This document shows, one piece after another, positions 1 through 7,806 of a stretch of 23,199 nt of DNA. The stretch's first letter is position 1, and each line of letters starts with the position of its first letter. This stretch comes from an uncultured Rubrobacteraceae bacterium (GTDB lineage Bacteria; Actinomycetota; Rubrobacteria; Rubrobacterales; Rubrobacteraceae), in NCBI GenBank assembly GCA_902806015.1, contig CADCUZ010000067.1, positions 1-23,199 of the forward strand. Direction: 5' to 3'. The position numbers were made by a program, and so were the translations under genes. A model generated the notes under the pieces. It did no database searches and was not told where the DNA came from. It worked only from the letters and a program-made list of their open reading frames with translations.

Positions 1-687
1 GATGCCGGTGTGCTCGGAGGCGGGGCCATCGACCTCCCCGATCTGGGTCCCCGGACGCACGACCGGCGGCAGGAGCCAGACCGGCACCTCGAGCCGCTCC
101 ATGACCTCCTCGGGCCACCGCCCGTTTACGAGGTCGTAGCCGGTCTTGAGCGCGTGGCTCCAGTCGGTGGCCACCGGCTGGCCGGCGAGCTTCGAGGCGA
201 CGTAATCGGCGGAGTGCATCATGCGCGAGGCGCCTTCGCCTCGCCCGCGGCGTAGGAGCCACAAGAGCCGCGGCAGCGCGTAGGAGCTGCTGATGCGGTA
301 CCCCAGCGAGTTCCAGACCTCCTCGCCCGCCTCCTGCGCGACCCTGGCCTCCTCCGAGGCACGGCCATCGTTGTACATGATCGCCGGCGTGAGCGGGCGT
401 CCCTCGTCGTCGGCGAGCAGGGTCGTCCCCGAGGTCGAGCAGATGGCGAGCCCACCGACCCTCCCGCCGTCGTGCCCTCCCGTCACCTCGCGCGCGGCCC
501 CGGCGACGGCCTCCCACCACGCCTCCGGGTCCTGCTCGTGACGCACCTCATCGGAGCGGACGCTGGAGAGCGGGGCGCTGGCGGAGCCCGATACCGTTCC
601 GTCCTCTTCAACCAGGACCACTCTGATGCTCTGGGTACCCACGTCTATCCCGATGGTCAAGGGGGCGTCGGGCCCGCCAGCGCTCAC
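1..687 (-). CDS. FGGY-family carbohydrate kinase, N-terminal part (gene continues beyond window)
   Basis: This would phosphorylate a sugar, ketose or polyol with ATP in the cytoplasm. Reading the minus strand from a GTG at 687 gives 229 in-frame codons with no stop up to the window edge. The N-terminus carries the FGGY phosphate-binding signature IGIDVGTQSIR, followed by HEQDPEAWWEAV, CSTSGTTLLADDEGRPL and MYNDGRA. These are the usual landmarks of the first actin-like domain in xylulokinase/gluconokinase-type enzymes. The ATP-binding C-terminal half lies outside the window, so the substrate cannot be assigned. The start is supported by a 4-base GTGA overlap with the stop of the upstream dehydrogenase gene, indicating translational coupling in one operon. 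A dehydrogenase followed by an FGGY kinase suggests polyol or sugar oxidation followed by phosphorylation of the product, but that is inference. Confidence 0.9.
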   Translation of the reverse strand, partial: MSAGGPDAPLTIGIDVGTQSIRVVLVEEDGTVSGSASAPLSSVRSDEVRHEQDPEAWWEAVAGAAREVTGGHDGGRVGGLAICSTSGTTLLADDEGRPLTPAIMYNDGRASEEARVAQEAGEEVWNSLGYRISSSYALPRLLWLLRRGRGEGASRMMHSADYVASKLAGQPVATDWSHALKTGYDLVNGRWPEEVMERLEVPVWLLPPVVRPGTQIGEVDGPASEHTGI

Positions 688-1724
688 GCGTCCTCCCAGG
701 AGATCACGACCTTGCCCGTCTTGCCGGCGTCGAAGGCCTCGTAGGCTCGCTTCGTCTCCGAGAGCGGGAAGGCGTGCGTCACCGTCGCGTCCGGGTGGAG
801 CCCCTTGCGGGCGAGGTGCTCGAGGAGCTGCCCCATCTCGTGCATCCCGCACACCCAGGAGCCGTGTATCGTCAACTGCTTGTGCAGCAGGAGCGGGCTG
901 GGTTCGAAGGTGACGGAGCCTCCCTCTCCGAGAAAGACCACCCGCCCCCACTCTCGCGCGGCCTCCAAGCACAGGAGTCTGCCTGCCGCGCTCCCTGAGC
1001 AGTCCAGCGCGACCTCCGCGCCGTAACCGCCGGTAAGCCCCAGGATCTGCTCGGCGGTATTTTCCCCGCCCAGCAGGACGTGGGCGGCGCCGGCCTTCTC
1101 GGCCAGCTCCAGGCGCTCGGGGACGAGGTCCACGCCTATGACCTCGGCCCCGCTCGAGGCGGCGAGCATCACCGCACCGAGCCCGACCGGACCGAGCCCC
1201 ACGACCAGAACCCGGTCGCGACCCGAGACGCCTGCGCGCAGGATGCCCTGGTAGGCGGTGCCGAAGCCGCAGGCCACGAGGGCGCCGTCGGCGTAGGTCA
1301 GCTCGTCGGGGAGGTGGAGGAGGGTCCGTGCCTCGGCTAGCAGGAAGTCCGCGTGGCCTCCGTCGCGCTGCCAACCGTAGGCAGAGCGGTCAGGGGAGTG
1401 GCACCCGATCATGAACCCCTTGCGACACTCTTCGCAACGGCCGCAGCCGGCGATGTGGTAGACGACGACCCGATCTCCGGGCTCGAAGCCGCTCGCACCG
1501 GGGCCGACGGCCTCGACAAGACCCGCGGGCTCGTGGCCGGCCACGACATTCTGGTAGCGCTCGTTGGGGTCCGATCCCCTGTGCTCGTGGTAGATGGCCC
1601 TCAGGTCGCTCCCGCAAAGCCCCGACGCCTTCATCTTCACCAGGACCTGGCCGTACCCCGGCTCCGGGACGTCCAGTTCCTTTATCTCGACCCTCTCTTT
1701 GCCGGGTAGGATCACCCCTCGCAC
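684..1724 (-). CDS. Zinc-dependent medium-chain alcohol/polyol dehydrogenase
   Basis: A 346-residue cytoplasmic NAD(P)-dependent dehydrogenase of the MDR superfamily (sorbitol/threonine dehydrogenase type). Catalytic zinc ligands are visible at C37 (LCGSD) and H64-E65 (GHEPAG). The structural zinc lobe is complete, with C94, C97, C100 and C108 in the canonical CX2CX2CX7C spacing. The Rossmann motif GLGPVG is at 176-181, and D199 at the end of the second strand favours NAD over NADP. Translation starts at GTG 1724, preceded by an AGGAGG-like site (1729-1739) at normal spacing. It is the first gene of a minus-strand operon with the FGGY kinase and is divergent from the GntR regulator. Likely substrates are a sugar, sugar alcohol or lactone-forming aldose; the sequence alone does not decide. 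Confidence 0.92.
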   Translation of the reverse strand: MRGVILPGKERVEIKELDVPEPGYGQVLVKMKASGLCGSDLRAIYHEHRGSDPNERYQNVVAGHEPAGLVEAVGPGASGFEPGDRVVVYHIAGCGRCEECRKGFMIGCHSPDRSAYGWQRDGGHADFLLAEARTLLHLPDELTYADGALVACGFGTAYQGILRAGVSGRDRVLVVGLGPVGLGAVMLAASSGAEVIGVDLVPERLELAEKAGAAHVLLGGENTAEQILGLTGGYGAEVALDCSGSAAGRLLCLEAAREWGRVVFLGEGGSVTFEPSPLLLHKQLTIHGSWVCGMHEMGQLLEHLARKGLHPDATVTHAFPLSETKRAYEAFDAGKTGKVVISWEDA

Positions 1725-1927
1725 GACACCCTCCTCTCCCGCCGCCCCGCCTACCCCCTCAGCTTAACCCTCCACCGTGCCAGCCGTGAGGACCCGGATC
1801 CGTCCTCCTCGTGGACCACACCAACCTCGACAAGCAGCCCGCCCCCGCCCACCTCAGCGCCTTCGGTTTTGCTCGCCTTTGCGACGGCAAGAAACCGGAA
1901 GTTGACGGCCGATGCCTGAATCCTGAT

Positions 1928-1956
1928 TTGACACGCATCCCAATTGGTATGACAAT
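1928..1956 (+). promoter_or_regulatory. Promoter of gntR operon: TTGACA-N17-GACAAT
   Basis: TTGACA at 1928-1933 matches the sigma-70 -35 consensus exactly. It is followed by 17 bases and GACAAT at 1951-1956 as the -10. The same hexamers, spacing and inner sequence recur at 5581-5609 before the ABC transporter operon. The predicted transcription start is at about 1963-1966, which coincides with the GTG start codon of the regulator gene. Confidence 0.75.
1943..1956 (+). promoter_or_regulatory. Putative GntR (FCD/FadR-type) operator ATTGGTATGACAAT
   Basis: The imperfect inverted repeat ATTG-N6-CAAT sits between and over the promoter elements. Its core resembles TTGGTnnnACCAA-type sites recognised by FCD-domain GntR regulators of sugar acids and lactate (for example UxuR/ExuR/LldR). 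It is identical over 14 bases to 5596-5609. It lies within two further palindromic elements: CCAATTGG (1940-1947) and the perfect 12-base GACAATATTGTC (1951-1962), the latter present only at this copy. A repressor bound here would block RNA polymerase. Confidence 0.7.
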
Positions 1957-1965
1957 ATTGTCGGG

Positions 1966-2694
1966 GTGAAGGAGAGGGTTCAGCGGACGAGGCTCAGGGA
2001 CCGGGCGGCGGAAGAGCTCCTGGAGATGGTTATCTCCGGCGGTCTTCGGCCGGGTGAACGCCTCCCGCCCGAGCGCGAGCTGTGCGAGCGTCTCGGGGTG
2101 AGCAGGACCGTCGTCCGGGAGGCGTTGAACCTCGTGGAGGCCCGCGGGCTCATCAGCATCGAGCACGGCCGCGGGGCGGTAGTGAGCGGCGGGGGTCCCC
2201 GGGCCGTGCGCGACACTTTAGGGCTTCTCCTGCGCGTCCAGCCGAAGACCCTGTGGGAGCTTCTAGAGATGCGCGGCATCCTTGAGGTCGAGGTCGCGGG
2301 CCTTGCCGCCGGCCGCGCGGGCCCCAAAGACGTCCGGGCGATGCGCGCCCAGGTGGAGAAGATGCGCGGCTCCATCGGGGCGCCCGAGGGGTACGTGGAC
2401 GCCGACGTGGAGTTCCACGCGCTGCTGGCGCGCGCCGCGCAGAACGGGGTGCTGCTCACGATGCTTGAGCCCGTGGTGGACCTCTTGCGCGCCAGCCGCC
2501 GGGTCAGCGCCGCCCGCCCTGGCAACGCTCAGCGGGCGCTAGGCGAGCACGAACGGATACTCGCCTGCGTGGAGGCCGGCGACGCCGGGTGGGCGCGGCG
2601 CGAGATGCGCGGGCACCTCGCCAACACCGCGGGGGACATCGAGGCGGCCATCAGGGAAGGGCTGCTGGAAATCGGGGATAAGGAGAGCATATGA
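1966..2694 (+). CDS. GntR-family transcriptional regulator with FCD domain
   Basis: A 242-residue DNA-binding regulator. Residues about 9-73 form the winged helix (GLRPGERLPPERELCERLGV, SRTVVREAL, then the GLISIEHGRGAVV wing). Residues about 98-220 form the all-helical FCD effector domain. D147, H151, H195 and H217 occupy the positions of the FCD metal site, so the effector is probably a carboxylated sugar or similar acid. The start is GTG at 1966, only 10 bases after the predicted -10. No Shine-Dalgarno precedes it, and the next in-frame ATG (codon 21) would cut into the winged helix, so the message may be leaderless. The stop overlaps the next ATG (ATGA). It is expected to act on the two matching operators in the window. 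Confidence 0.93.
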   Translation: MKERVQRTRLRDRAAEELLEMVISGGLRPGERLPPERELCERLGVSRTVVREALNLVEARGLISIEHGRGAVVSGGGPRAVRDTLGLLLRVQPKTLWELLEMRGILEVEVAGLAAGRAGPKDVRAMRAQVEKMRGSIGAPEGYVDADVEFHALLARAAQNGVLLTMLEPVVDLLRASRRVSAARPGNAQRALGEHERILACVEAGDAGWARREMRGHLANTAGDIEAAIREGLLEIGDKESI

Positions 2695-3626
2695 GAGCAC
2701 GCGAACTCCTGGCCGGCCTGGGGTTGCCGGAAGGGGACCTCTACGGCCTGCCCGACTCCGGGAAGCGGTTCCCGGACGGGGCTCGCTACCGGGTCGAGAT
2801 CCCGAGCGTCGAAGGCCCCCGCGTCCTCGAGGCGGTGCTCGACGAGGCCGAGAAGCGCGGGGTCCAGCTCCACCGCGTCTCCCAGGGCTCCGGTATCATG
2901 CTCCTCACGGACGCGGAGATAGGGGAAATGTGCGCGATGGCGCGCGGGGCGGGGCTGGAGCTCTCGCTCTTCGTCGGGCCGCGCGCCTCGTGGGAGACCG
3001 GGGCCGCCAGCGTCTCCAGCGCGGGCAAGGTGCTTGGCGCCCAGCACCGGGGCCAGGACCAGCTCGCCTACGCCCTCGAAGACGTGCTGCGGGGCGTAGG
3101 CTTGGGGTTGCGCGGCGTGCTCGTCGCGGACGCGGGGCTCCTGTGGGTCTTGCGGGACCTCAAGGCGAAGGGCGAGTTGCCGGAGGACCTAATCGTCAAG
3201 GTCTCCGTGCAACTCGCGGCGGCCAACGCGGCTGCGGTCAAGGAGATGGAGGACCTTGGGGCGGGGACTTACAACACGCCGACCGACCTCTCGCTGGCGC
3301 AGCTCGCCGCCATAAGGGCCGTCGCCGACCTGCCGCTCGACGTCTACGTCGAGGCGCCCGACGACTTCGGAGGCTTCGTCAGGCACTACGAGATCCCCGA
3401 CCTCGTCCGCGTCGCCTCCCCCGTCTTCGTCAAGTTCGGCCTCAGGAACGCGCCGAACATCTACCCGAGCGGGACGCACCTTGAGGCGACTGCGGTGACC
3501 CTCGGAAGGGAGCGGGTCCGGCGGGCGGAGATCGGGCTCTCGATGCTGGACCGGTACTATCCGCAGGCCGAGACCACGGAGAGGGGGGCCGTCTTCCCCG
3601 GCATCCCCGCAAAGGAGCGGGCATGA
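2691..3626 (+). CDS. Uncharacterised protein, 'U32 peptidase-like' TIM-barrel family
   Basis: A 311-residue cytoplasmic protein with no signal peptide or membrane segment. It resembles proteins annotated as U32-family peptidases in actinobacterial sugar clusters, with motifs such as RVEIPSVEGPRVLEAV, LHRVSQGSGIMLLTDAEI, LPLDVYVEAPDDFGGFVRHYEI and KFGLRNAPNIYPSGTHLEATA. Repeating beta-alpha units suggest a TIM barrel. It has a single cysteine (MCAMARG, near residue 80) and lacks the cysteine-containing signature of true U32 enzymes, so proteolysis is not supported. It starts with ATG 2691, preceded by AAGGAGA, overlapping the regulator stop, and its own stop overlaps the dehydratase start. This tight coupling with sugar-acid enzymes suggests a metabolic role such as an isomerase, epimerase or aldolase-like step. 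The function is unknown. Confidence 0.8.
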   Translation: MRARELLAGLGLPEGDLYGLPDSGKRFPDGARYRVEIPSVEGPRVLEAVLDEAEKRGVQLHRVSQGSGIMLLTDAEIGEMCAMARGAGLELSLFVGPRASWETGAASVSSAGKVLGAQHRGQDQLAYALEDVLRGVGLGLRGVLVADAGLLWVLRDLKAKGELPEDLIVKVSVQLAAANAAAVKEMEDLGAGTYNTPTDLSLAQLAAIRAVADLPLDVYVEAPDDFGGFVRHYEIPDLVRVASPVFVKFGLRNAPNIYPSGTHLEATAVTLGRERVRRAEIGLSMLDRYYPQAETTERGAVFPGIPAKERA

Positions 3627-4786
3627 AGATCACGCACGCCGAGACCTTCGTCGTCGGCACGGAGTGGCGCAACCTGACCATCGTCAGGGTCCACACAGAC
3701 GAGGGATTGACGGGTCTGGGGGAGGCGAGGATGGTCAACCACACCGACGCCCTGGTCGGGTACCTGGCGGAGGCCGCCCCGAGGCACCTCGTCGGCCACG
3801 ACCCGTTCAAGGTCGAGGACCTCGTGAGGAGGATGGGCCGCGACGACTTCTCGCGCGCCGGCGAGGTGATGAGCAGCGGCATCGCCATGTTCGAGACGGC
3901 CTGCTGGGACATCGTCGGCAAGGCTCTGAACCAGCCCGTATACAACCTTCTCGGCGGGCCGGTGCGCGACCGTGTTAAGGCCTACGCTAACGGCTGGTAC
4001 CGCGTCGAGCGTACGCCGGAGGAGTTCCACGCCGCCGCGAAGAAGGTCGTCGAGAAGGGCTACAAGGCGCTCAAGCTGGACCCCTTCGGTCCGGGGCACT
4101 ACGAGCTGGAGCGCGAGGAGAAGCTCAAGGCCGTGGCGCTCGTGGAGGCAGTGCGGGACGCCATCGGGCCGGAGCCCGAGATCCTGCTCGAGATGCACGG
4201 CCGCTTCTCCCCCGCCACCGCCATCGAGATGGCCCGGATGCTCCACCCCTACGGCCTCGGCTGGGTCGAGGAGCCCGTACCTCCCGTGAACCTGAAGGCG
4301 CTAAAGAAGGCCTCGGACGGCATAGAGGCGACCGTGGCGACGGGCGAGCGCATCCACCAGCGCCCGGAGTACCGTGAGGTCTTCGAGCTGCAGGCCGCGG
4401 ACGTCATACAGCCGGACATAAGCCACATCGGCGGCCTCCTTGAGACAAAGAAGCTCGCGGCGTGGGCCGACGCTTACTACGTCACCCTGGCCCCGCACAA
4501 CGTCGGCGGCCAGATCAACACGGCCGCCGCCCTCCACCTCGCCGCCTGCACTACGAACTTCCGCATCCAGGAGTACTTCAACGACTTTGCCGACCCCTGG
4601 GTCCGCCAGACGGCCCCTGGGCTTCCGGAGGTGGTGGACGGCTACTTCGAGCTCCCGAAAGGCCCCGGCCTCGGCGTCGAGCTGGATGAGGCCGTCGTAG
4701 AGGCCCACCCGAAGCAGAACGCCCACTTCAACCTCTTCGCAGAGGGCTGGGAGAAGCGCGAGACGACGAAAGCCCCGGGGGCCTGA
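3623..4786 (+). CDS. Acid-sugar dehydratase, enolase superfamily (mandelate racemase subgroup)
   Basis: A 387-residue Mg-dependent enzyme that abstracts the proton alpha to a carboxylate and, in this subgroup, usually dehydrates aldonic acids to 2-keto-3-deoxy acids. Metal ligands are readable at E190 (LLEMHG), E216 (WVEEP) and E242 (ATGER). The D265 (QPDISH)-H292 (APHN) pair is the His-Asp catalytic dyad typical of mandelate racemase and galactonate-type dehydratases. On the second barrel strand, KLD (K151, D153) takes the place of the KxK motif, as in galactonate-dehydratase-like members. The N-terminal capping domain is residues 1-125. The ATG start overlaps the preceding stop (ATGA), and its own TGA overlaps the next ATG. 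Substrate identity (galactonate, fuconate, arabinonate, etc.) cannot be read. Confidence 0.9.
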   Translation: MKITHAETFVVGTEWRNLTIVRVHTDEGLTGLGEARMVNHTDALVGYLAEAAPRHLVGHDPFKVEDLVRRMGRDDFSRAGEVMSSGIAMFETACWDIVGKALNQPVYNLLGGPVRDRVKAYANGWYRVERTPEEFHAAAKKVVEKGYKALKLDPFGPGHYELEREEKLKAVALVEAVRDAIGPEPEILLEMHGRFSPATAIEMARMLHPYGLGWVEEPVPPVNLKALKKASDGIEATVATGERIHQRPEYREVFELQAADVIQPDISHIGGLLETKKLAAWADAYYVTLAPHNVGGQINTAAALHLAACTTNFRIQEYFNDFADPWVRQTAPGLPEVVDGYFELPKGPGLGVELDEAVVEAHPKQNAHFNLFAEGWEKRETTKAPGA

Positions 4787-5565
4787 TGGCGGACCTCTCG
4801 AACAAGAAGGCCCTCGTCACCGGCGCGGGCATGGGCATCGGTCAGGGCATCGCCATAGAGCTTGCCCGCGGGGGGGCCGAGGTCGCGGTCCACTACGCCC
4901 ACACCGAGCCGAAGGAGACGATTTCCGAGATAGAAGGACTCGGCCGCAGGGCCGTCGCCGTGCGGGGGGACCTGAGCCGGGTCGGCGAGTGCGAGCGGGT
5001 CGTGGACGAGGCGGCGGAGGCCCTGGGCGGCCTCGACACGCTCGTCAACAACGCCGGCGTCACTAAGGCCCTGGATTTTCTGGACACCGATGAGGAGACG
5101 TACGATTCGCTCTTCGACCTGAACATCAAGGGGTACTTCTTTCTCGCCCGACGGGCGGTGCGGTTCATGAGGGAGCGGGGCGGGGGAAGCATCGTCAATA
5201 TCACCTCCATCCACGGGTTCGCCGGGTTGCCGCGGCACACGGCGTACGCGGCCACCAAGGGCGCGATCAACGCCTTCACCCGTCAACTCGCGATAGAGCT
5301 CACCGACCAGGGGATTCGGGTAAACGCCGTCGGCCCCGGCGTCATCGAGGTCCCCCGATACTTCGACGACCCGAGCTACTCCTCGGAGTTCGGGGACACC
5401 CTCGTCCCTTGGGGCCGCGTCGGGCGTCCGAAGGACATAGGCCCGACGGTCGCCTTCCTCATCTCGGACGCCGCGGACTTCGTCACAGGACAAATTCTCT
5501 ACGCCGACGGCGGCACGACGGCGCGCATGGGCCTCTGGTGGGAGCAAGGAAAAGAGCGGGAGTAG
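4786..5565 (+). CDS. Short-chain dehydrogenase/reductase (SDR)
   Basis: A 259-residue classical SDR, cytoplasmic and NAD(P)-dependent. The cofactor motif TGAGMGIG is at residues 12-19, NNAG at 88-91, the catalytic N113, S141 (NITSIHG), and Y154-x3-K158 (YAATK). The length is normal for the family. It starts at an ATG sharing one base with the dehydratase stop (TGATG), so it is translated in the same operon. Next to an acid-sugar dehydratase it could oxidise the 2-keto-3-deoxy acid, as the dehydrogenase of the L-fuconate and L-rhamnonate diketo routes does, or oxidise the sugar itself. The presence of an HpaI-type aldolase in the locus leaves either order open. It is the last gene of the first plus-strand operon. 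Confidence 0.9.
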   Translation: MADLSNKKALVTGAGMGIGQGIAIELARGGAEVAVHYAHTEPKETISEIEGLGRRAVAVRGDLSRVGECERVVDEAAEALGGLDTLVNNAGVTKALDFLDTDEETYDSLFDLNIKGYFFLARRAVRFMRERGGGSIVNITSIHGFAGLPRHTAYAATKGAINAFTRQLAIELTDQGIRVNAVGPGVIEVPRYFDDPSYSSEFGDTLVPWGRVGRPKDIGPTVAFLISDAADFVTGQILYADGGTTARMGLWWEQGKERE

Positions 5566-5580
5566 GCAGGATCCGGCCTC

Positions 5581-5609
5581 TTGACACGGGTTCATATTGG
5601 TATGACAAT
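5581..5609 (+). promoter_or_regulatory. Promoter of sugar ABC-transporter operon with embedded GntR operator
   Basis: TTGACA (5581-5586), 17 bases, then GACAAT (5604-5609). ATTGGTATGACAAT at 5596-5609 is identical to the site at 1943-1956 and in the same position relative to the -35 and -10. The bases flanking the shared block differ. This predicts co-regulation of the transporter with the regulator/catabolic operon by the GntR protein. The 5' leader to the ATG at 5655 would be about 40 bases. Confidence 0.78.
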
Positions 5610-5654
5610 GCTAGCCGGGAAAGGTTTCGCACAAAGAAAAGATAGGGGTGGCGG

Positions 5655-6761
5655 ATGAGCGAGCGTGGATCCGGCGCGGGCGGCATGGGCGTCCTGCGGT
5701 TGGGACGGCGGCAGTTCCTGGCGGGGGGCGCCTTGGCTTCGGCGGGGTTGTTGCTCGCCGGGTGCCGGCAAGAAGCGGCCCAGCAGGCGAGCCAGGGCGG
5801 CGGGGGTTCCGGCGGGTCGGGCGGCAACTTCCCGGACACGCCCGAGTACAACTTCGTCTTTATCAACCACGTCACCACCAACCCCTTCTTCGTGCCCACG
5901 CAGTACGGCATCGAGGACGCGCAGGCGCTGCTCGGAACGCAGTCGCAGTGGCAGGGTTCCGAGGAGTCGGTAGTCCGGGACATGGTAAGCGCGATGAACT
6001 CGGCCATCTCGGGGAAGGCGGACGGGATCGCCGTCGCGGTGGTGGACCCTGAGGCCTTCAACGACCCGATCCAGAAAGCCCTCGACCAGGGCATACCCGT
6101 GATCGCGTACAACGCCAACGGGAAGGGGCCGGGGACTAACCCGGCGCTCGCCTACGTGGGGCAGGACCTTTTCCAGTCCGGGGTAGAGATGGGCAAGAGG
6201 ATCGTGGAGATCGTGGACGAGGGGTTGGTGGCGTTGTTTATAGCGACGCCGGGCCAGCTCAACATCCAGCCGCGCATCGACGGGGCGAAGCAGGCCATAG
6301 AAGACTCGGGGGCGAACATCGAGATTCAGCAGGTCACCACGGGGGCCGAGCTGCCGGAGGAGCGCTCCAAAATAGAGGCCTGGTACAACGGCCACCGGGA
6401 CGCGGCCGGGATGTTCGCCGTGGACGCAGGGAGTACCCAGGGCGTCGCCCAGGTGATGGAGCAGTTCGGCCTCGCCGAGCAGGGCGTCAAGGCAGGCGGG
6501 TACGATCTGTTGCCCGAGATCCTCAAGCTCATGAAGGCCGGGCACATAGACTTCACGATAGATCAGCAGCCCTACCTGCAGGGCTTCTTGCCGATAATGC
6601 AGCTCTACCTCTACAACATCTCAGGCGGTGTCACGGGGCCGGCGGAGACGAACACGGGCCTCATCTTCGTGACGCCCGAGACCGTGGACCGGTACCTGGA
6701 GACCGAGTCGCGCTTCGAGGGCGACTCGGAGGATCAGAAAATCGTGAAGGCGCCGGCGTAG
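5655..6761 (+). CDS. Sugar ABC transporter substrate-binding lipoprotein (ribose/xylose-type)
   Basis: A 368-residue extracellular binding protein anchored to the membrane. The N-terminus has a twin-arginine motif (GRRQFL, R18-R19), a hydrophobic stretch and a lipobox LLAGC with C37 as the lipidated residue, then a Gly/Ser-rich linker (about 47-60). It is therefore likely a Tat-exported lipoprotein. The remainder is a periplasmic-binding-protein type I fold (NHVTTNPFFVPTQYGIEDA, GIAVAVVDPEAF, IPVIAYNANG, AGMFAVDAGSTQG, FTIDQQPYLQGFL), the sugar-binding family of RbsB/XylF. An AGGGG site precedes the ATG. It heads an operon with a matching permease and ATPase. The ligand is probably the monosaccharide or sugar acid degraded by the adjacent genes, which is inference. 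Confidence 0.93.
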   Translation: MSERGSGAGGMGVLRLGRRQFLAGGALASAGLLLAGCRQEAAQQASQGGGGSGGSGGNFPDTPEYNFVFINHVTTNPFFVPTQYGIEDAQALLGTQSQWQGSEESVVRDMVSAMNSAISGKADGIAVAVVDPEAFNDPIQKALDQGIPVIAYNANGKGPGTNPALAYVGQDLFQSGVEMGKRIVEIVDEGLVALFIATPGQLNIQPRIDGAKQAIEDSGANIEIQQVTTGAELPEERSKIEAWYNGHRDAAGMFAVDAGSTQGVAQVMEQFGLAEQGVKAGGYDLLPEILKLMKAGHIDFTIDQQPYLQGFLPIMQLYLYNISGGVTGPAETNTGLIFVTPETVDRYLETESRFEGDSEDQKIVKAPA

Positions 6762-6768
6762 GTCGGGA

Positions 6769-6781
6769 CCCTCGCGGAGGG
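6769..6781 (+). other. Intercistronic hairpin between binding protein and permease genes
   Basis: CCCTC-GCG-GAGGG forms a GC-rich stem of five base pairs in the 34-base gap between the binding-protein stop and the permease TTG. There is no U-tract. Such hairpins often stabilise the upstream mRNA so that the binding protein is made in excess over the membrane components. That role is inferred from position. Confidence 0.4.
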
Positions 6782-6795
6782 CGGGAGGAGGAACG

Positions 6796-7806
6796 TTGAG
6801 CGAGACCACCGCGCAGGAGACGTCGGGGACCGGGGAGCGGGGCTTCGGTGGCCGCTTCCTGAGCGCCCTCGTCCGGGTGCGGGAGGCGAGCATCTTCCTC
6901 GTGGCCGTGGGGCTGCTGATCTACTTCCAGAGCGTCAATCCAGCCTTCCTCTCGCAGCAGAACATCCTCTCGCTCGCCCAGTTCGCGGTGCCTTACGTGG
7001 TGATCGCGTCGGCGCTGTGTTTGCTGCTCATCTGCGGCGAGATAGACCTCTCGGTCGGCCAGTCGTTCGCGTTCGCGCCAATCGTCATGTACCTGGCCTA
7101 CGACGAGCTCTTCCTCGTCCTGCCCCTCGCGGTCTTGGTGAGCCTGCTCGCCGTGGCGCTCGTCGGGCTCATCAACGGCGTGATCACCGTGTACCTCGGC
7201 GTCTCTTCGCTTATCACGACGCTCGGGATGTTCTTTTTGCTTGCCGGCCTGAACGTAACGCTCACCGGCGGCTTCCCGGCCACCACGCCAGAGACGAGCC
7301 CGGTCACCCAGGCCCTCGGAGAGTACGCCTGGTCCGGGGCTATCTGGGCGCTGGTCGTCGTGGCCATCCTCCAGCTCGTCCTCTCGAGCACCCGGTGGGG
7401 TCTGCACACCTACGCCACGGGCGGCAACCCTTTGGGCTCCCGGGAGGCGGGCGTGAGCATCGCACGCATCAAGATCGGCAACTTCATGCTCTGCGGTGTG
7501 CTTGGCGGGTTGGTCGGGATCATCGAGGCCTTCCGCATAAACTCCATAGACCCCCTCGTCGGCGGCCCGAACATCGTGCTGCTGTGCATCGCCTCCGCGG
7601 TCATCGGGGGGACGGCGCTCCTCGGCGGGGTCGGCACCGTGGCCGGCGCGTCCCTCGGGGCGCTGGTGCTCGTCATCCTCCAGAACGGTTTCACGCTCCA
7701 GGGCATCAGCGCCTACACCTTCAACATCATCCTGGGTATAGCGATCCTCGTCGCCATGATCCTCAACGTTTACGTCGCCAGGCTGCGCGGCACCGGGAGG
7801 GCATGA
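6796..7806 (+). CDS. Sugar ABC transporter permease (RbsC-like)
   Basis: A 336-residue polytopic inner-membrane protein of the branched-chain/ribose permease family (BPD_transp_2). After a roughly 30-residue polar N-terminus there are many hydrophobic segments (for example IFLVAVGLLIYF, LVLPLAVLVSLLAVALVGLI, ALVVVAILQLVL, FNIILGIAILVAMILNVYVA). Family landmarks include the LLICGEIDLSVGQSFAF region and the cytoplasmic coupling segment LHTYATGGNPLGSREAGVSIARIKI. The start is TTG at 6796, strongly supported by GGGAGGAGG immediately upstream. Its stop overlaps the start region of the ATPase gene, so the two are coupled. Confidence 0.93.
   Translation: MSETTAQETSGTGERGFGGRFLSALVRVREASIFLVAVGLLIYFQSVNPAFLSQQNILSLAQFAVPYVVIASALCLLLICGEIDLSVGQSFAFAPIVMYLAYDELFLVLPLAVLVSLLAVALVGLINGVITVYLGVSSLITTLGMFFLLAGLNVTLTGGFPATTPETSPVTQALGEYAWSGAIWALVVVAILQLVLSSTRWGLHTYATGGNPLGSREAGVSIARIKIGNFMLCGVLGGLVGIIEAFRINSIDPLVGGPNIVLLCIASAVIGGTALLGGVGTVAGASLGALVLVILQNGFTLQGISAYTFNIILGIAILVAMILNVYVARLRGTGRA

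Larger units (their letters stand above)
1725..1965. promoter_or_regulatory. Divergent intergenic control region between dehydrogenase operon and gntR operon
   Basis: This 241-base gap separates two divergent operons. A clear plus-strand promoter/operator lies at its right end (1928-1962). On the minus strand, TTGTCA (complement of 1950-1955) inside the same operator could serve as a -35, but the candidate -10 about 17-18 bases downstream (GTCAAAT) is weak. No gene or terminator is convincing in the rest. A regulator bound at the right end could affect both directions. Confidence 0.5.

Noticed and set aside
1951..1962. GACAATATTGTC perfect palindrome as the primary GntR operator
   Set aside because: It is not conserved at the second promoter (5604-5615 reads GACAATGCTAGC), so the shared ATTGGTATGACAAT is the better operator candidate; the palindrome is kept as a possible extra contact.
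2691..3626. Assignment of the gene as a true collagenase-like U32 peptidase
   Set aside because: The cysteine-containing U32 signature is absent and the operon context is sugar-acid metabolism.
7017..7805. Upstream extension of the ATPase reading frame deep into the permease gene
   Set aside because: The added residues are Arg/His-rich out-of-frame translation of the permease. The ATPase start near 7803-7806 has a ribosome site and gives the normal family N-terminus.
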